A stretch of DNA of 64,000 nucleotides, taken from contig NZ_JNFA01000011.1 of NCBI RefSeq assembly GCF_000766865.1, positions 124,001 through 188,000 on the forward strand, given 5' to 3'. Positions 43,034-51,586 of the stretch are shown piece by piece; position 1 is the stretch's first letter, and the number at the start of each line of letters is the position of its first letter. The notes beneath the pieces were generated by a model, which did no database searches, was not told the origin of the DNA, and saw only the letters and a program-made list of their open reading frames with translations. The position numbers and the translations under genes were made by a program. Source of the stretch: Listeria booriae. GTDB taxonomy: Bacteria; Bacillota; Bacilli; Lactobacillales; Listeriaceae.

Positions 43034-43417
43034 TTACTTCTTTTTCTTCTTGCTAAATATGGCCTTGAATGAGCGCTTCATCACGTCAAAGAAACTAAGT
43101 GAACTCACCATATTGGCCGGATCGACATAGACTCTTATTGCGCGCAGGACATCTTTTGGTTTTTTTGAGGCAAATGTGTAGGTGCCGTTGCGTTTTGTTT
43201 TGATGGCATAGCGGGGAATCCACTTGCCTTTTAGCATAACGGAAACGATGACTTGGTCTACTTCTTCCCAAGGGATTTGGATGAACTTACGGACATCGCG
43301 TGAGTTGAAAAACTCAAACCCTTTATCGCCAATCAAAATTTTGCCGTAATCTGTGAGTCCTGTATAAGCGGTGGCATCTATTGTTAAGTCTACCTTCGTA
43401 TTAATCGATTGAACCAA
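43034..43417 (-). CDS. DUF956 family protein (ManO-like)
   Basis: A 127-aa cytosolic protein that accompanies mannose-family PTS operons. TTG 43415-43417 is preferred (GGAG 9 nt upstream; relatives begin MVQSxN). An ATG at 43432 lacks a good site. GLTDYGKILIGDKGFEFFN, IPWEEVDQVI and GKWIPRYAIKTK are typical. In lactic bacteria the homologue is linked to control of the man operon. A terminator at 43474-43512 separates it from the IID gene. Confidence 0.88.
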   Translation of the reverse strand: MVQSINTKVDLTIDATAYTGLTDYGKILIGDKGFEFFNSRDVRKFIQIPWEEVDQVIVSVMLKGKWIPRYAIKTKRNGTYTFASKKPKDVLRAIRVYVDPANMVSSLSFFDVMKRSFKAIFSKKKKK

Positions 43418-43473
43418 CTGTATTCGCTCCATTTCTTTTCGCTTGTTTTGCTTATTATACCATATTTCAAAAC

Positions 43474-43512
43474 AAAAAGAGGCTAGTGTTTTAATTGCAC
43501 CAGCCTCTTTTT
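43474..43512 (-). terminator. Terminator after mannose PTS IID
   Basis: AAAAAGAGGCT pairs with AGCCTCTTTTT (11 bp) with T-runs on both strands, between the IID and DUF956 genes. Confidence 0.9.
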
Positions 43513-43526
43513 GGATCAGCTTATTT

Positions 43527-44438
43527 TTACAGAAGTCCGATTAGGTGACCAACGATACCTACTACGAACAGTCCTAGAATGATAATGATTGGGCTGATTT
43601 TCTTCTTAAGCAACCACATACATAGGAAAGTAAGTGCTACTGCTGCAAGTCCTGGGATTAGGTTGTCCAAGTTATTTTGCAGTGTTGTTACTTTAATTTC
43701 GGATAATGCTAAGCCTGCTTGTTGTTGTTCTAATGCTGTTTTGATTCCTTGTGCTCCTTGTGGAAGGTGACTCCAGTCGATATACGCGCCTTCATCAAGT
43801 TTAACTTTCGAGATTATAGGGGCAAACTGAATATTTACCCACCTCTGAACCAAGGCGGCGAGCACGAACATCCCGAGTATCGAGGCACCTTTTGTAATGT
43901 CTTGTAGTAAGCCACCAGAAAGGTCATCTGTGATTTTCGAACCGGCTTTGTAGCCAAATTCTTGTGTATACCACATGAAGCCCCAACGGATAATGTTCCA
44001 AGCAACGAAGAATAAAATTGGCCCAAGAATGTTTCCACTCAAGGCAAGAGAAGCACCTAGCGCTCCTAACATTGGACGGATTGTAAACCAGAATACTGGG
44101 TCACCAACACCAGCTAGCGGTCCCATCATACCAACTTTAACCCCTTGGATTGCTACATCATCTACTTCTGCGCCGTTTGCACGTTCTTCTTCTAGTGCAA
44201 GTGTTACACCAAGAATCGGTGACGCGATGTATGGATGTGTATTGAAGAATTCCAAGTGACGTTTTAATGCAGATGAACGTTCTTCTTTTGATTTATATAA
44301 TTTTTTAATTGCGGGAATCATAGAGAAAGCCCAGCCACCATTTTGCATACGTTCATAGTTCCAAGAACCTTGAATGAACGTAGAGCGCCATGCTACGCGT
44401 AAGCGATCTCCTTTTGTCAATTCGATTTTTTCTGCCAT
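43527..44438 (-). CDS. mptD: Mannose-family PTS component IID
   Basis: A 303-aa membrane subunit of the mannose/glucose phosphotransferase system. It has the long amphipathic N-terminal part with RSTFIQGSWNYERMQNGGW and MIPAIKKLY, GVKVGMMGPLAGVGDPVFWFT (conserved IID motif) and a single C-terminal helix. With IIC it forms the sugar channel, and serves as receptor for class IIa bacteriocins in Listeria and relatives. Third gene of the mptACD (manXYZ-type) operon, 21 nt after IIC. Confidence 0.95.
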   Translation of the reverse strand: MAEKIELTKGDRLRVAWRSTFIQGSWNYERMQNGGWAFSMIPAIKKLYKSKEERSSALKRHLEFFNTHPYIASPILGVTLALEEERANGAEVDDVAIQGVKVGMMGPLAGVGDPVFWFTIRPMLGALGASLALSGNILGPILFFVAWNIIRWGFMWYTQEFGYKAGSKITDDLSGGLLQDITKGASILGMFVLAALVQRWVNIQFAPIISKVKLDEGAYIDWSHLPQGAQGIKTALEQQQAGLALSEIKVTTLQNNLDNLIPGLAAVALTFLCMWLLKKKISPIIIILGLFVVGIVGHLIGLL

Positions 44439-44459
44439 TCTCTTCTCCTCCTTTTTTGA

Positions 44460-45269
44460 TTAATAATCGTTTAATATGTCGCCCAGTGGATCGCGCGAGT
44501 TTCCGCCGCCACCGCCGCCATTTGAATTACCGCCACCCATTTTAGAAAGGTTAAGGTAAATAAGAGCTAGTGCAACACCTAGAGCACCAATTGCGATAAG
44601 TGTTAATTGAGAAATTGCGGCTACAACGAAACCGATAACGAAGAACGGCCATACTTCTTTTGTTGCCATCATGTTAATAACAAGTGCATAACCTACTGCT
44701 ACTACCATTCCTCCACCGATAGCCATACCATCTGTTAACCATGCTGGCATTGCTTCTAGGAACGATTGAACGCTGTCTGCTGGAATGAATAAAAGTGCTG
44801 CTGCTGGAATTGCGATACGAACACCTTGCATACAGATTGCGCCGATATGAAGCCATTCGACGGTTCGTATATTCCCTTTTTCTGCTGCTCTGTCCATCAA
44901 GTGAACGATTGGAACTGCTAATGTACGAACGATCATAGTTAAGAAAAGTCCTGCTACTGCAAGTGGAATTGCGATTGCGATTGCAGATGGAATACCTGCG
45001 ACCCCTTGGCCACCTAAAACTAATATAATTGCTGAAGCTACTGAGGCAAGCGCGGCATCTGGTGCTACGGCTGCTCCGATATTTGCCCATCCAAGCGCGA
45101 TCATTTGAAGTGTTCCGCCAAGGATGATACATGCTGTTAAGTTACCTGTTACTAATCCAATCAATGTACATGCTACTAGTGGTTGGTGAAACTGGAATTC
45201 ATCTAGGATTCCCTCAATACCTGCTAGAAATGCAATAAGTACGACTAAAACTATTGATATGACAGACAT
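44460..45269 (-). CDS. mptC: Mannose-family PTS component IIC
   Basis: A 269-aa membrane channel subunit with about 8 helices and GTLQMIALGWANIGAAVAPD, the family hallmark. A Gly/Asn-rich C-terminal tail (GGGNSNGGGGGG) ends in DPLGDILNDY. Moves mannose or glucose during phosphorylation. Lies between IIAB (24 nt) and IID. Confidence 0.95.
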   Translation of the reverse strand: MSVISIVLVVLIAFLAGIEGILDEFQFHQPLVACTLIGLVTGNLTACIILGGTLQMIALGWANIGAAVAPDAALASVASAIILVLGGQGVAGIPSAIAIAIPLAVAGLFLTMIVRTLAVPIVHLMDRAAEKGNIRTVEWLHIGAICMQGVRIAIPAAALLFIPADSVQSFLEAMPAWLTDGMAIGGGMVVAVGYALVINMMATKEVWPFFVIGFVVAAISQLTLIAIGALGVALALIYLNLSKMGGGNSNGGGGGGNSRDPLGDILNDY

Positions 45270-45293
45270 AATAAACCTCCTATTTTACTTTTT

Positions 45294-46259
45294 TTATTTT
45301 GCCTTTAGTTCTGCTTTTGCTTTTTTAAGTATGTCTTCCATGTTTGCACTTGAGTCATTTGGAACTTTACGTACGTCGAATTTAACGCCTTTTTCTTTTA
45401 GTTTTTCGAAGGCTTCCACGTCGTCTTCTCCCATTGAAAGTACTTTACTTACAACGACTTTGCCGACTGAGTGAGCCATAGAACCAACGTTTACTTGTTC
45501 GATTTCTACGCCGCCTTCAATAGCGCGTAAAACATCTTGAGGATTTTCGAATAATAAAAGTGCTTTTGTGTTGCCAAAACGTGGGTCTTTGGAAATCTCA
45601 ATCATTTTGCTAACTGGAATAACGTTTGCTTTAACCCCTGGTGGTGCTGCTTGCTCGATTAATTTCTTACGTAAATCATCTTTGGAAACCGCGTCTGACA
45701 CGACAATGATTCTTGTTGGGTGCGTTGATTTTGTCCATGCAGTGGCTACTTGGCCATGCAATAAACGAGAATCGACACGTGCTAGAACAAATTCGATTTT
45801 ACCGTCACCGACTGCAGTAATTTCTGCCGGGCCTTGTTCAGTGACTGCTTCTTGAGGTTGTAATTCTTCTGGTTTGACGCGAACGCCTTCTTTAGCTGGT
45901 GCTTGGATAGCTGCTGCAATTTCATGCGCAGATTCCATTGTGAAGCGTGATGAGAAAGCTTCAATCAACATTGGCAAGTTCAGTCCGGCTACGATCGCCC
46001 ACTTATCTTTGTGTTGTTCGTAAAGACCGTTTGCTTGGTTGAATGGTGTTCCTCCCCAAAGATCGACTAAGAATAGTACTTCATCTTGGTTATCGAAGGA
46101 TGCGATTGCTGCTTCCATCTTAGCTTTAAGATCTTCCGGGCCTTCGCTTGGCATCAAAGTGATTGCTTTAACGTTCTCTTGTTCTCCGAAAATCATCGTT
46201 CCGGATTGCAAAATGCCTTCAGCAAATTCACCGTGAGTTGCGAGGATAATTCCTACCAT
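45294..46259 (-). CDS. mptA: Mannose-family PTS component IIAB
   Basis: A 321-aa fused phosphocarrier. IIA (about 1-130) has the phosphoryl His in MVGIILATHGEFAEG (His10). A linker rich in Glu and Gln follows, then IIB (about 160-321) with VLARVDSRLLHGQVATAW (His about 172). It passes phosphate from HPr to the incoming sugar. First gene of the operon, AGGAGG before ATG, with a sigma-54 promoter upstream. In Listeria the operon is the main glucose/mannose system, switched on by RpoN and ManR. Confidence 0.96.
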   Translation of the reverse strand: MVGIILATHGEFAEGILQSGTMIFGEQENVKAITLMPSEGPEDLKAKMEAAIASFDNQDEVLFLVDLWGGTPFNQANGLYEQHKDKWAIVAGLNLPMLIEAFSSRFTMESAHEIAAAIQAPAKEGVRVKPEELQPQEAVTEQGPAEITAVGDGKIEFVLARVDSRLLHGQVATAWTKSTHPTRIIVVSDAVSKDDLRKKLIEQAAPPGVKANVIPVSKMIEISKDPRFGNTKALLLFENPQDVLRAIEGGVEIEQVNVGSMAHSVGKVVVSKVLSMGEDDVEAFEKLKEKGVKFDVRKVPNDSSANMEDILKKAKAELKAK

Positions 46260-46308
46260 CTTTTTCCCTCCTAATATGATTCATTTATTTTTGCTACCCG
46301 TTTATGAT

Positions 46309-46327
46309 ATTGCAAGTTTTGTGCCAA
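46309..46327 (-). promoter_or_regulatory. Sigma-54 promoter of mannose PTS
   Basis: The minus strand reads TTGGCAC-N5-TTGCAAT, an exact -24/-12 match (GG at 46324-46325, GC at 46312-46313), about 50 nt upstream of the IIAB ATG. Confidence 0.92.
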
Positions 46328-46329
46328 GT

Positions 46330-46516
46330 TTAGTGTATTGTTGGATGATTGATTGTGGGGCAATGGTTTAGGGGGGGGTATTAATGTGGTTTCGGTTAGT
46401 GTATTATGGATTGATACAGATAGTGTGGGGTGTATATTTAGTGTATTATTGGACAAAGGGAGTATTTGAAATTATTGAATAAATCGAATGGGAATACTGG
46501 TTAGTGTGTTGTATTA
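46330..46516. promoter_or_regulatory. Upstream repeats, likely activator sites
   Basis: Four direct copies of TTAGTGTATTrTtGGA start at 46330, 46396, 46438 and 46501 (the last weaker), spaced 66, 42 and 63 bp. A partial copy lies near 46419. Immediately upstream of a sigma-54 promoter they fit binding sites of the ManR/LevR-type enhancer protein. A G-run is at 46370. The gap to 46612 holds no other feature. Confidence 0.6.
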
Positions 46517-46612
46517 GCCTTTTTTACAGTATATTTTATCTATTCAATTTCCATTATTTTAGTGGTATTATTAAGATGTTACCATAAAACAATGAAAAAA
46601 GGGAGGAAAATG

Positions 46613-46840
46613 ATGTATTTTAGATATTTTTACATTAGTGGCGCAATTGGTCTGATTCTGTTGTTTGTTGCGCAGTCGCTTGATTTTGTAAAGAAAATAG
46701 CTATTGAAGGCGGCTTACTGGATGGTAGTGCTTATCCGGATCTTTTGGGAACTGGGCTGATGCCTATTCCGATAATCTTTTTTTGTATTAGTTTTGTGTT
46801 TTTGATGCTTTACATATATAAAGATTTGAAAATTAAATAA
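46613..46840 (+). CDS. Small membrane protein, 75 aa
   Basis: Two hydrophobic segments (about 8-27 and 50-70) and short polar ends. Start at ATG 46613 with GGGAGG 6 nt upstream (a neighbouring ATG at 46610 is too close). I recognise no family. It is divergent from the PTS operon and 109 nt before the pyruvyltransferase-like gene. Confidence 0.65.
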   Translation: MYFRYFYISGAIGLILLFVAQSLDFVKKIAIEGGLLDGSAYPDLLGTGLMPIPIIFFCISFVFLMLYIYKDLKIK

Positions 46841-46949
46841 TACTGCCGAGATGCTTCCTAACTTTAAAGAAGAAATAATGTTAACCAAACCAACATTTTG
46901 CTATACTTTATAGGAATTGATTATAAAATTGTAAGGACGTGACATTTTA

Positions 46950-48494
46950 ATGAAAAGAGTACTCATTAGGTCAGGCATGCGCCCTACAGATATTTATACA
47001 GCAGAAGATATTTATTTAAAAGATAGAACGGGCTTTAACAACGGGAATTTAGCTTATCAATACAGTATTTATCGTACATTATGGAATGAAGATGTGGAAA
47101 TAGACGCCGATGGATTATCATCGAATCCAAATTTGGCTGAGAGCATTAATGAGAATTATGATTTATACGTTGTTCCGTTAGCTGATGCTTTTCGGGACGA
47201 TTTCCGCCAAACATTGCGCAACTATACAGAATTAATTCGTCGTTTGAAAATACCAGTTATCGTTACTGGGGTTGGTTTGCGCGCTAACTATGAACCTCAG
47301 TTAGAAGAAGGTTTTTCATTTGATGAGGACGTGACTAATTTCGTAAAAGCGGTGCTCGAGAAATCTGCTCAAATTGGTGTACGTGGCCAAATCACAGCTG
47401 ATTATTTGAAAAAACTAGGTTTTAACGAAGATGTGGACTATCGTGTTATCGGTTGCCCTTCTCTTTATACTTTTGGCAGAGAGCTGAAAATACGGGATTT
47501 GCAATTGACGGAGCAGTCTTCTATCGCAATCAACGCCTCCCCGACCTCTTCTGACATTGCGATACAGTTCTTAAACAATATGATTGAGACACATAAAGAC
47601 TATCATTTCATTCCGCAGCATTTAGATGAATTTCATTTGATGTTTGCTGGTGGGCCTGATATTAGCAGTGATATTCAAGGATATCCGACATCGATTCACC
47701 ATAAATATTATCAAGAAGGACGCGTCAAGTATTTCACGAGTATGCCAAGTTGGTATGATTTTGCGAAAAATACGGATTTTAGTATCGGTTCTCGTTTACA
47801 TGGTAATGTGATTCCGACAATTGTTGGGACGCCTAATATTTCTTTCGTGCAAGATGCTAGAATGCGGGAATTGGCTTCTTATCATGCGTTGACGCACGTT
47901 ACCATCGATGAGCTGGAGAACATATCGGATGTGAATGAGTTGCTTAGCAAGGTGGACTTGAAGTCTGCTGAGAAAGTGCAGGCTCGTAACTTCGATAACT
48001 ATATTGACTTTTTAGATACGAATGGGCTGGAACATATATATAAAGAAGATAAGAACAGAAAATCCGCACCTCTAGATTCGCTAGTACAAGCGATTGACTT
48101 TCCTTCTAGTGCTGATCCGATTACAAAATTAGTTGCTAAAAACATGCTGGAACGCGTGAAAACTGCCACTAATTTATCGGAAGAGCGCCATGATTTTAAA
48201 CTACGATATCATGTGAATCGCGTGAATTACCAGCTTTCGCAACTAAAGAAATCCGCGGCACAAGAACGGACGGAGTTTAAACAAAAAATAGAAACGCATG
48301 AAAAAGATAATAAGAAAATAGAATCCGAACTTGCTCAAACCGAGAAGAAATTACAGTTAAGCATCGATGAAAACCTGCAAATGAATGCGAAGATTAAACA
48401 TTATAAAGGCACTTTAAATCGAAAAGCTGTAAAAACTACATTGAAAATTGCTGATTCTTTGGCGAGTATGCGGAGTAAGGTAACTAAAAATTAG
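46950..48494 (+). CDS. Polysaccharide pyruvyl transferase family protein with coiled coil
   Basis: A 514-aa protein. The N-terminal region to about residue 365 matches the polysaccharide pyruvyl transferase fold: FNNGNLAYQYSIYR start, VIVTGVGLRAN, IGVRGQITADYLKKLG, VIGCPSLY and the hallmark FSIGSRLHGNVIPTIVGTPNI. The last about 110 residues are a Lys/Glu/Gln-rich coiled coil ending in a basic helix, an unusual extension. Members add ketal-pyruvate to, or otherwise modify, wall glycans. No glycan operon adjoins it here, so its substrate is unknown. Confidence 0.88.
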   Translation: MKRVLIRSGMRPTDIYTAEDIYLKDRTGFNNGNLAYQYSIYRTLWNEDVEIDADGLSSNPNLAESINENYDLYVVPLADAFRDDFRQTLRNYTELIRRLKIPVIVTGVGLRANYEPQLEEGFSFDEDVTNFVKAVLEKSAQIGVRGQITADYLKKLGFNEDVDYRVIGCPSLYTFGRELKIRDLQLTEQSSIAINASPTSSDIAIQFLNNMIETHKDYHFIPQHLDEFHLMFAGGPDISSDIQGYPTSIHHKYYQEGRVKYFTSMPSWYDFAKNTDFSIGSRLHGNVIPTIVGTPNISFVQDARMRELASYHALTHVTIDELENISDVNELLSKVDLKSAEKVQARNFDNYIDFLDTNGLEHIYKEDKNRKSAPLDSLVQAIDFPSSADPITKLVAKNMLERVKTATNLSEERHDFKLRYHVNRVNYQLSQLKKSAAQERTEFKQKIETHEKDNKKIESELAQTEKKLQLSIDENLQMNAKIKHYKGTLNRKAVKTTLKIADSLASMRSKVTKN

Positions 48495-48552
48495 AATATA
48501 AAATAAAGCGATGAGCTCCTTGTGGGTTTGTCGTTTTTTCTATAGTGCCACA

Positions 48553-48590
48553 TAAAAAGAACCGCCTAAGCTTTATAGCCTAAGCGGTAC
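48553..48590 (-). terminator. Terminator of xyl genes
   Basis: Minus-strand ACCGCTTAGG pairs with CTTAGGCGGT (allowing inner mismatches), then TTCTTTTT. It lies at the end of xylB. Confidence 0.75.
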
Positions 48591-48593
48591 TGT

Positions 48594-50093
48594 TTATTCA
48601 TTAAAATTCGTTAATGTACTACAAATCGTTTTTGTAGCTGGGTAAACTTGTGTATATACATCGTATAATTGTTCGTATTTCTGTACATTTTCTTCTCTTG
48701 GTGTGAATGTCGCGTCCTTGTATTGGACGAAGATATTGCGGCATGCTTCGAAATCTTCAAACCAACCATTGCCGACAGCTGCAATCATACATGCGCCAAC
48801 GCCTGGGCCTTGTTCTACTTCTAAGCGGATAATTTCTGCGTTGAAAATATCTGCCTGCATTTGCATCCAATCGGCATTTTTTGCTCCGCCGCCAACGCTG
48901 ATGATTTGCTTGAATTTCTTGTTTTTTGCTTCTTCCATCAAAACTTGAGCGTCTTTCAAGCTGAAAGTAATGCCTTCTAATACGGCGCGCGCAAAATGTT
49001 TCAATTCATGTCGTGTATCGATTCCGATGAAGCTGCCGCGAATTTTCGAATCGATGTGTGGTGTTCGCTCGCCAACGATATACGGTGTGAAAAGCAAGCC
49101 TTCACTTCCTGGTGCCACGGTATACACATCAGCCAATAATTCTGCAAAACTCAAGCCTTTGCCGAATGTATTTTTAAACCAGTTCAAGGAATTTCCTGCG
49201 GCAAGTGTTACGCCCATCGAGTAATTGGCGTTCGGAATGACGTGATTGAAGAAGTGCAGTTTGCCTTTGTAATTCGATATTTCTGCTTCAAATGAGCTGA
49301 AAACACCGCTCGTACCAAGGGAAACTAGTGCATAGTCTTCATTCACGACGCCCGCACCAAGTGCAGCACACGCGTTATCTGCACCACCGGCGAACACTTT
49401 GACTTCCCTTTGCAAGCCGAAACGTTTGGCGTAGCTAGCATTTACCACGCCAACTTGCTCTACGGACGAAACAACTGGTGGTAAAATCGACATATCGATG
49501 GCGAACTTCTCGCAAATTGCTGCGGACCATTCGCGCTTTTCGATGTCAAAAAGGGATGTTCCTGCGGCATCTGAATATTCGCAGTGCATATTTCCAGTCA
49601 GGATGAACGCCAAGTAGTCTTTTGGCAACATGATTTTTCGGACTTTTTCCCAAACTTCTGGTTTATTTTGCTGTAGCCATAGAATTTTGGGTAAGGTGAA
49701 GCCTTCTAGTACGATATTTTTCGTGATTTCGATGATTGTTTCGCCGAATGTGTCCATAATTTGCTGGCACTGTTTCGTCGTCCGCACATCATTCCACAAA
49801 ATCGCCGGATATGCCAATGTATCCTCATCGCCAAGCGTCACTAACGAATGCATTTGCCCTGAAAAACTGATAGCCTCAAGCTCTGCACCAAAATCTGCGA
49901 CTTCAATGCTCAGTCTTGTCAGCACTTCTTCGCAAGCAACAACCCAATATTCAGGATGCTGCTCGGAAAAACCTGGCGCTGGTGAATCAATGTCATATTC
50001 TGCTGAAGCTTCCGCAATCACTTGCCCCGCCTTATTCATCAGGATACCTTTGAGGGAGCTCGTTCCAAGATCAATGCCTAATACATAACTCAT
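48594..50093 (-). CDS. xylB: Xylulokinase
   Basis: A 499-aa FGGY-family kinase phosphorylating D-xylulose to xylulose 5-phosphate with ATP. N-terminal GIDLGTSSLKG (phosphate loop), FSGQMHSLV with the substrate His/Met region, GGADNACAALGAG, and C-terminal EGITFSLKDA and SVGGGAKN. Full length. It follows xylA by 18 nt on the minus strand. Confidence 0.97.
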   Translation of the reverse strand: MSYVLGIDLGTSSLKGILMNKAGQVIAEASAEYDIDSPAPGFSEQHPEYWVVACEEVLTRLSIEVADFGAELEAISFSGQMHSLVTLGDEDTLAYPAILWNDVRTTKQCQQIMDTFGETIIEITKNIVLEGFTLPKILWLQQNKPEVWEKVRKIMLPKDYLAFILTGNMHCEYSDAAGTSLFDIEKREWSAAICEKFAIDMSILPPVVSSVEQVGVVNASYAKRFGLQREVKVFAGGADNACAALGAGVVNEDYALVSLGTSGVFSSFEAEISNYKGKLHFFNHVIPNANYSMGVTLAAGNSLNWFKNTFGKGLSFAELLADVYTVAPGSEGLLFTPYIVGERTPHIDSKIRGSFIGIDTRHELKHFARAVLEGITFSLKDAQVLMEEAKNKKFKQIISVGGGAKNADWMQMQADIFNAEIIRLEVEQGPGVGACMIAAVGNGWFEDFEACRNIFVQYKDATFTPREENVQKYEQLYDVYTQVYPATKTICSTLTNFNE

Positions 50094-50111
50094 CAGCTAA
50101 AACTCCTTCGC

Positions 50112-51425
50112 TTAAAATAAGTAGTCGTTCAAAACAGATTTAACATATTCAATATGGCTTGATTCTAATTTAATCGTGTCACCATGTTTGTATGCATAAG
50201 TAGAAAGTGACTCTAAGTCCTCTTCCCCTGCCAAAATCGATTTACCAATATCCGTACTTGACCATTTGCCATAACGTTCTGCAATGACATTCTCAATGAA
50301 CTTGTCCTCGATTAATTTGGCAGCAACTTTCAAGCCGCGAGCGAACGTATCCATTCCCGCGATGTGTGCTAACAGCAGATCCTCCATCGCAAAAGAAGAA
50401 CGGCGAACTTTCGCATCAAAATTAATACCACCTGGCGCAATACCACCATTTTGCAAAATTTCATACATCGCAAGCGTCACATCAAGTACATTCGTTGGGA
50501 ACTCATCTGTATCCCAGCCAAGTAACATGTCGCCTTGGTTAGCATCAATTGAGCCAAGCGCGTCGTATTCACGTGCCACACGCAATTCATGTTCGAAAGT
50601 ATGACCAGCCAAAGTCGCGTGATTCGCTTCTAAGTTTAACTTAAAGTCGCCTTCTAAACCATAATTTTGGATAAACGCCATCGTAGTCGCAGCGTCGAAA
50701 TCATATTGGTGTTTGGATGGCTCTTTTGGTTTTGGCTCAATTAAGAACTGTGGTTTATGGCCGTTCTTTTCTGCATAAGCAATTACCATTTTGAATAGAC
50801 GCGCGATGTTGTCTTGTTCGAACTTCATGTCTGTATTTAAAAGCGTTTCGTAACCTTCACGTCCGCCCCAGAATACGTAGTTTGCGCCGCCTAGTTTTTT
50901 AGAAATATCTAAGCCTTTCTTCACTTGTGCCGCTGCATAGGCGAACACTTCCGGATCATTCGTCGAACCTGCACCATTATTAAAACGAGGATGTGAAAAC
51001 ATATTTGCTGTGTTCCAAAGTAATTTGATGCCAGTTTGGTCCATTTTCACTTTGATTAGATCTGTAATTTCGTCCAAATTGTTCATGAATTCTTCAATCG
51101 AATCGCCTGCTGGAGCCACATCGATATCATGGAAACAGAAATATTCTGCGCCTAGTTTTTCAAGAATTTCAAAGAATGCTTCGACGCGATTTTTAGCCGT
51201 TTCCATTTCTGTTGCGCCAATCCAAGTACGTTCATTTGTCGGCATACCGAATGGGTCACTGCCATCTTGCGTCATTGTGTGCCAATACGCCACAGCAAAA
51301 CGCAAATGTTCCTTCATCGGCTTCCCTAAAACAATCTCATCTGCGTTATAGTGACGGAATGCAAACTTGTTCTTCGTTTCTTTACCTTCAAACTGGATTT
51401 TTTCTACTTGTGGAAAATAGCTCAT
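50112..51425 (-). CDS. xylA: Xylose isomerase
   Basis: A 437-aa metal-dependent enzyme converting D-xylose to D-xylulose (group II length). Hallmarks FCFHDIDVAP (catalytic His), VFWGGREGYE, EPKPKEPSKHQYD and LEANHATLAGHTFEHEL metal ligands. GAGGAGG precedes the ATG; the XylR operator and a cre site lie upstream. Confidence 0.98.
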   Translation of the reverse strand: MSYFPQVEKIQFEGKETKNKFAFRHYNADEIVLGKPMKEHLRFAVAYWHTMTQDGSDPFGMPTNERTWIGATEMETAKNRVEAFFEILEKLGAEYFCFHDIDVAPAGDSIEEFMNNLDEITDLIKVKMDQTGIKLLWNTANMFSHPRFNNGAGSTNDPEVFAYAAAQVKKGLDISKKLGGANYVFWGGREGYETLLNTDMKFEQDNIARLFKMVIAYAEKNGHKPQFLIEPKPKEPSKHQYDFDAATTMAFIQNYGLEGDFKLNLEANHATLAGHTFEHELRVAREYDALGSIDANQGDMLLGWDTDEFPTNVLDVTLAMYEILQNGGIAPGGINFDAKVRRSSFAMEDLLLAHIAGMDTFARGLKVAAKLIEDKFIENVIAERYGKWSSTDIGKSILAGEEDLESLSTYAYKHGDTIKLESSHIEYVKSVLNDYLF

Positions 51426-51463
51426 AATATAGCCTCCTCATAAAATTGTCGCGCTTGTTTTAA

Positions 51464-51533
51464 TTAGTTGGTCTGTCGAACTAACTATACAAATATCATA
51501 CATCGTCTCTTCCTTTTTGTAAAGCGTTTTCAT
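51464..51533 (-). promoter_or_regulatory. xylAB promoter with XylR operator and cre
   Basis: Minus-strand -35 TTTACA (51518-51523) and -10 TATGAT (51495-51500), 17-nt spacer. A dyad TTAGTT-N9-AACTAA (51464-51484) just downstream is the typical XylR operator. A cre-like ATGAAAACGCTTTACA (51518-51533) overlaps the -35, so both induction by xylose and carbon repression are indicated. Confidence 0.85.
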
Positions 51534-51586
51534 CAAAATTTCCAAATAAAAACCACGAACATACACGTCCGCAGTTTTATCGATAC

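Noticed and set aside
44674..45132. 152-aa Arg/Ser/Tyr-rich frame in the PTS IIC gene
   Set aside because: Out-of-frame shadow of the IIC gene on the same strand; biased composition.
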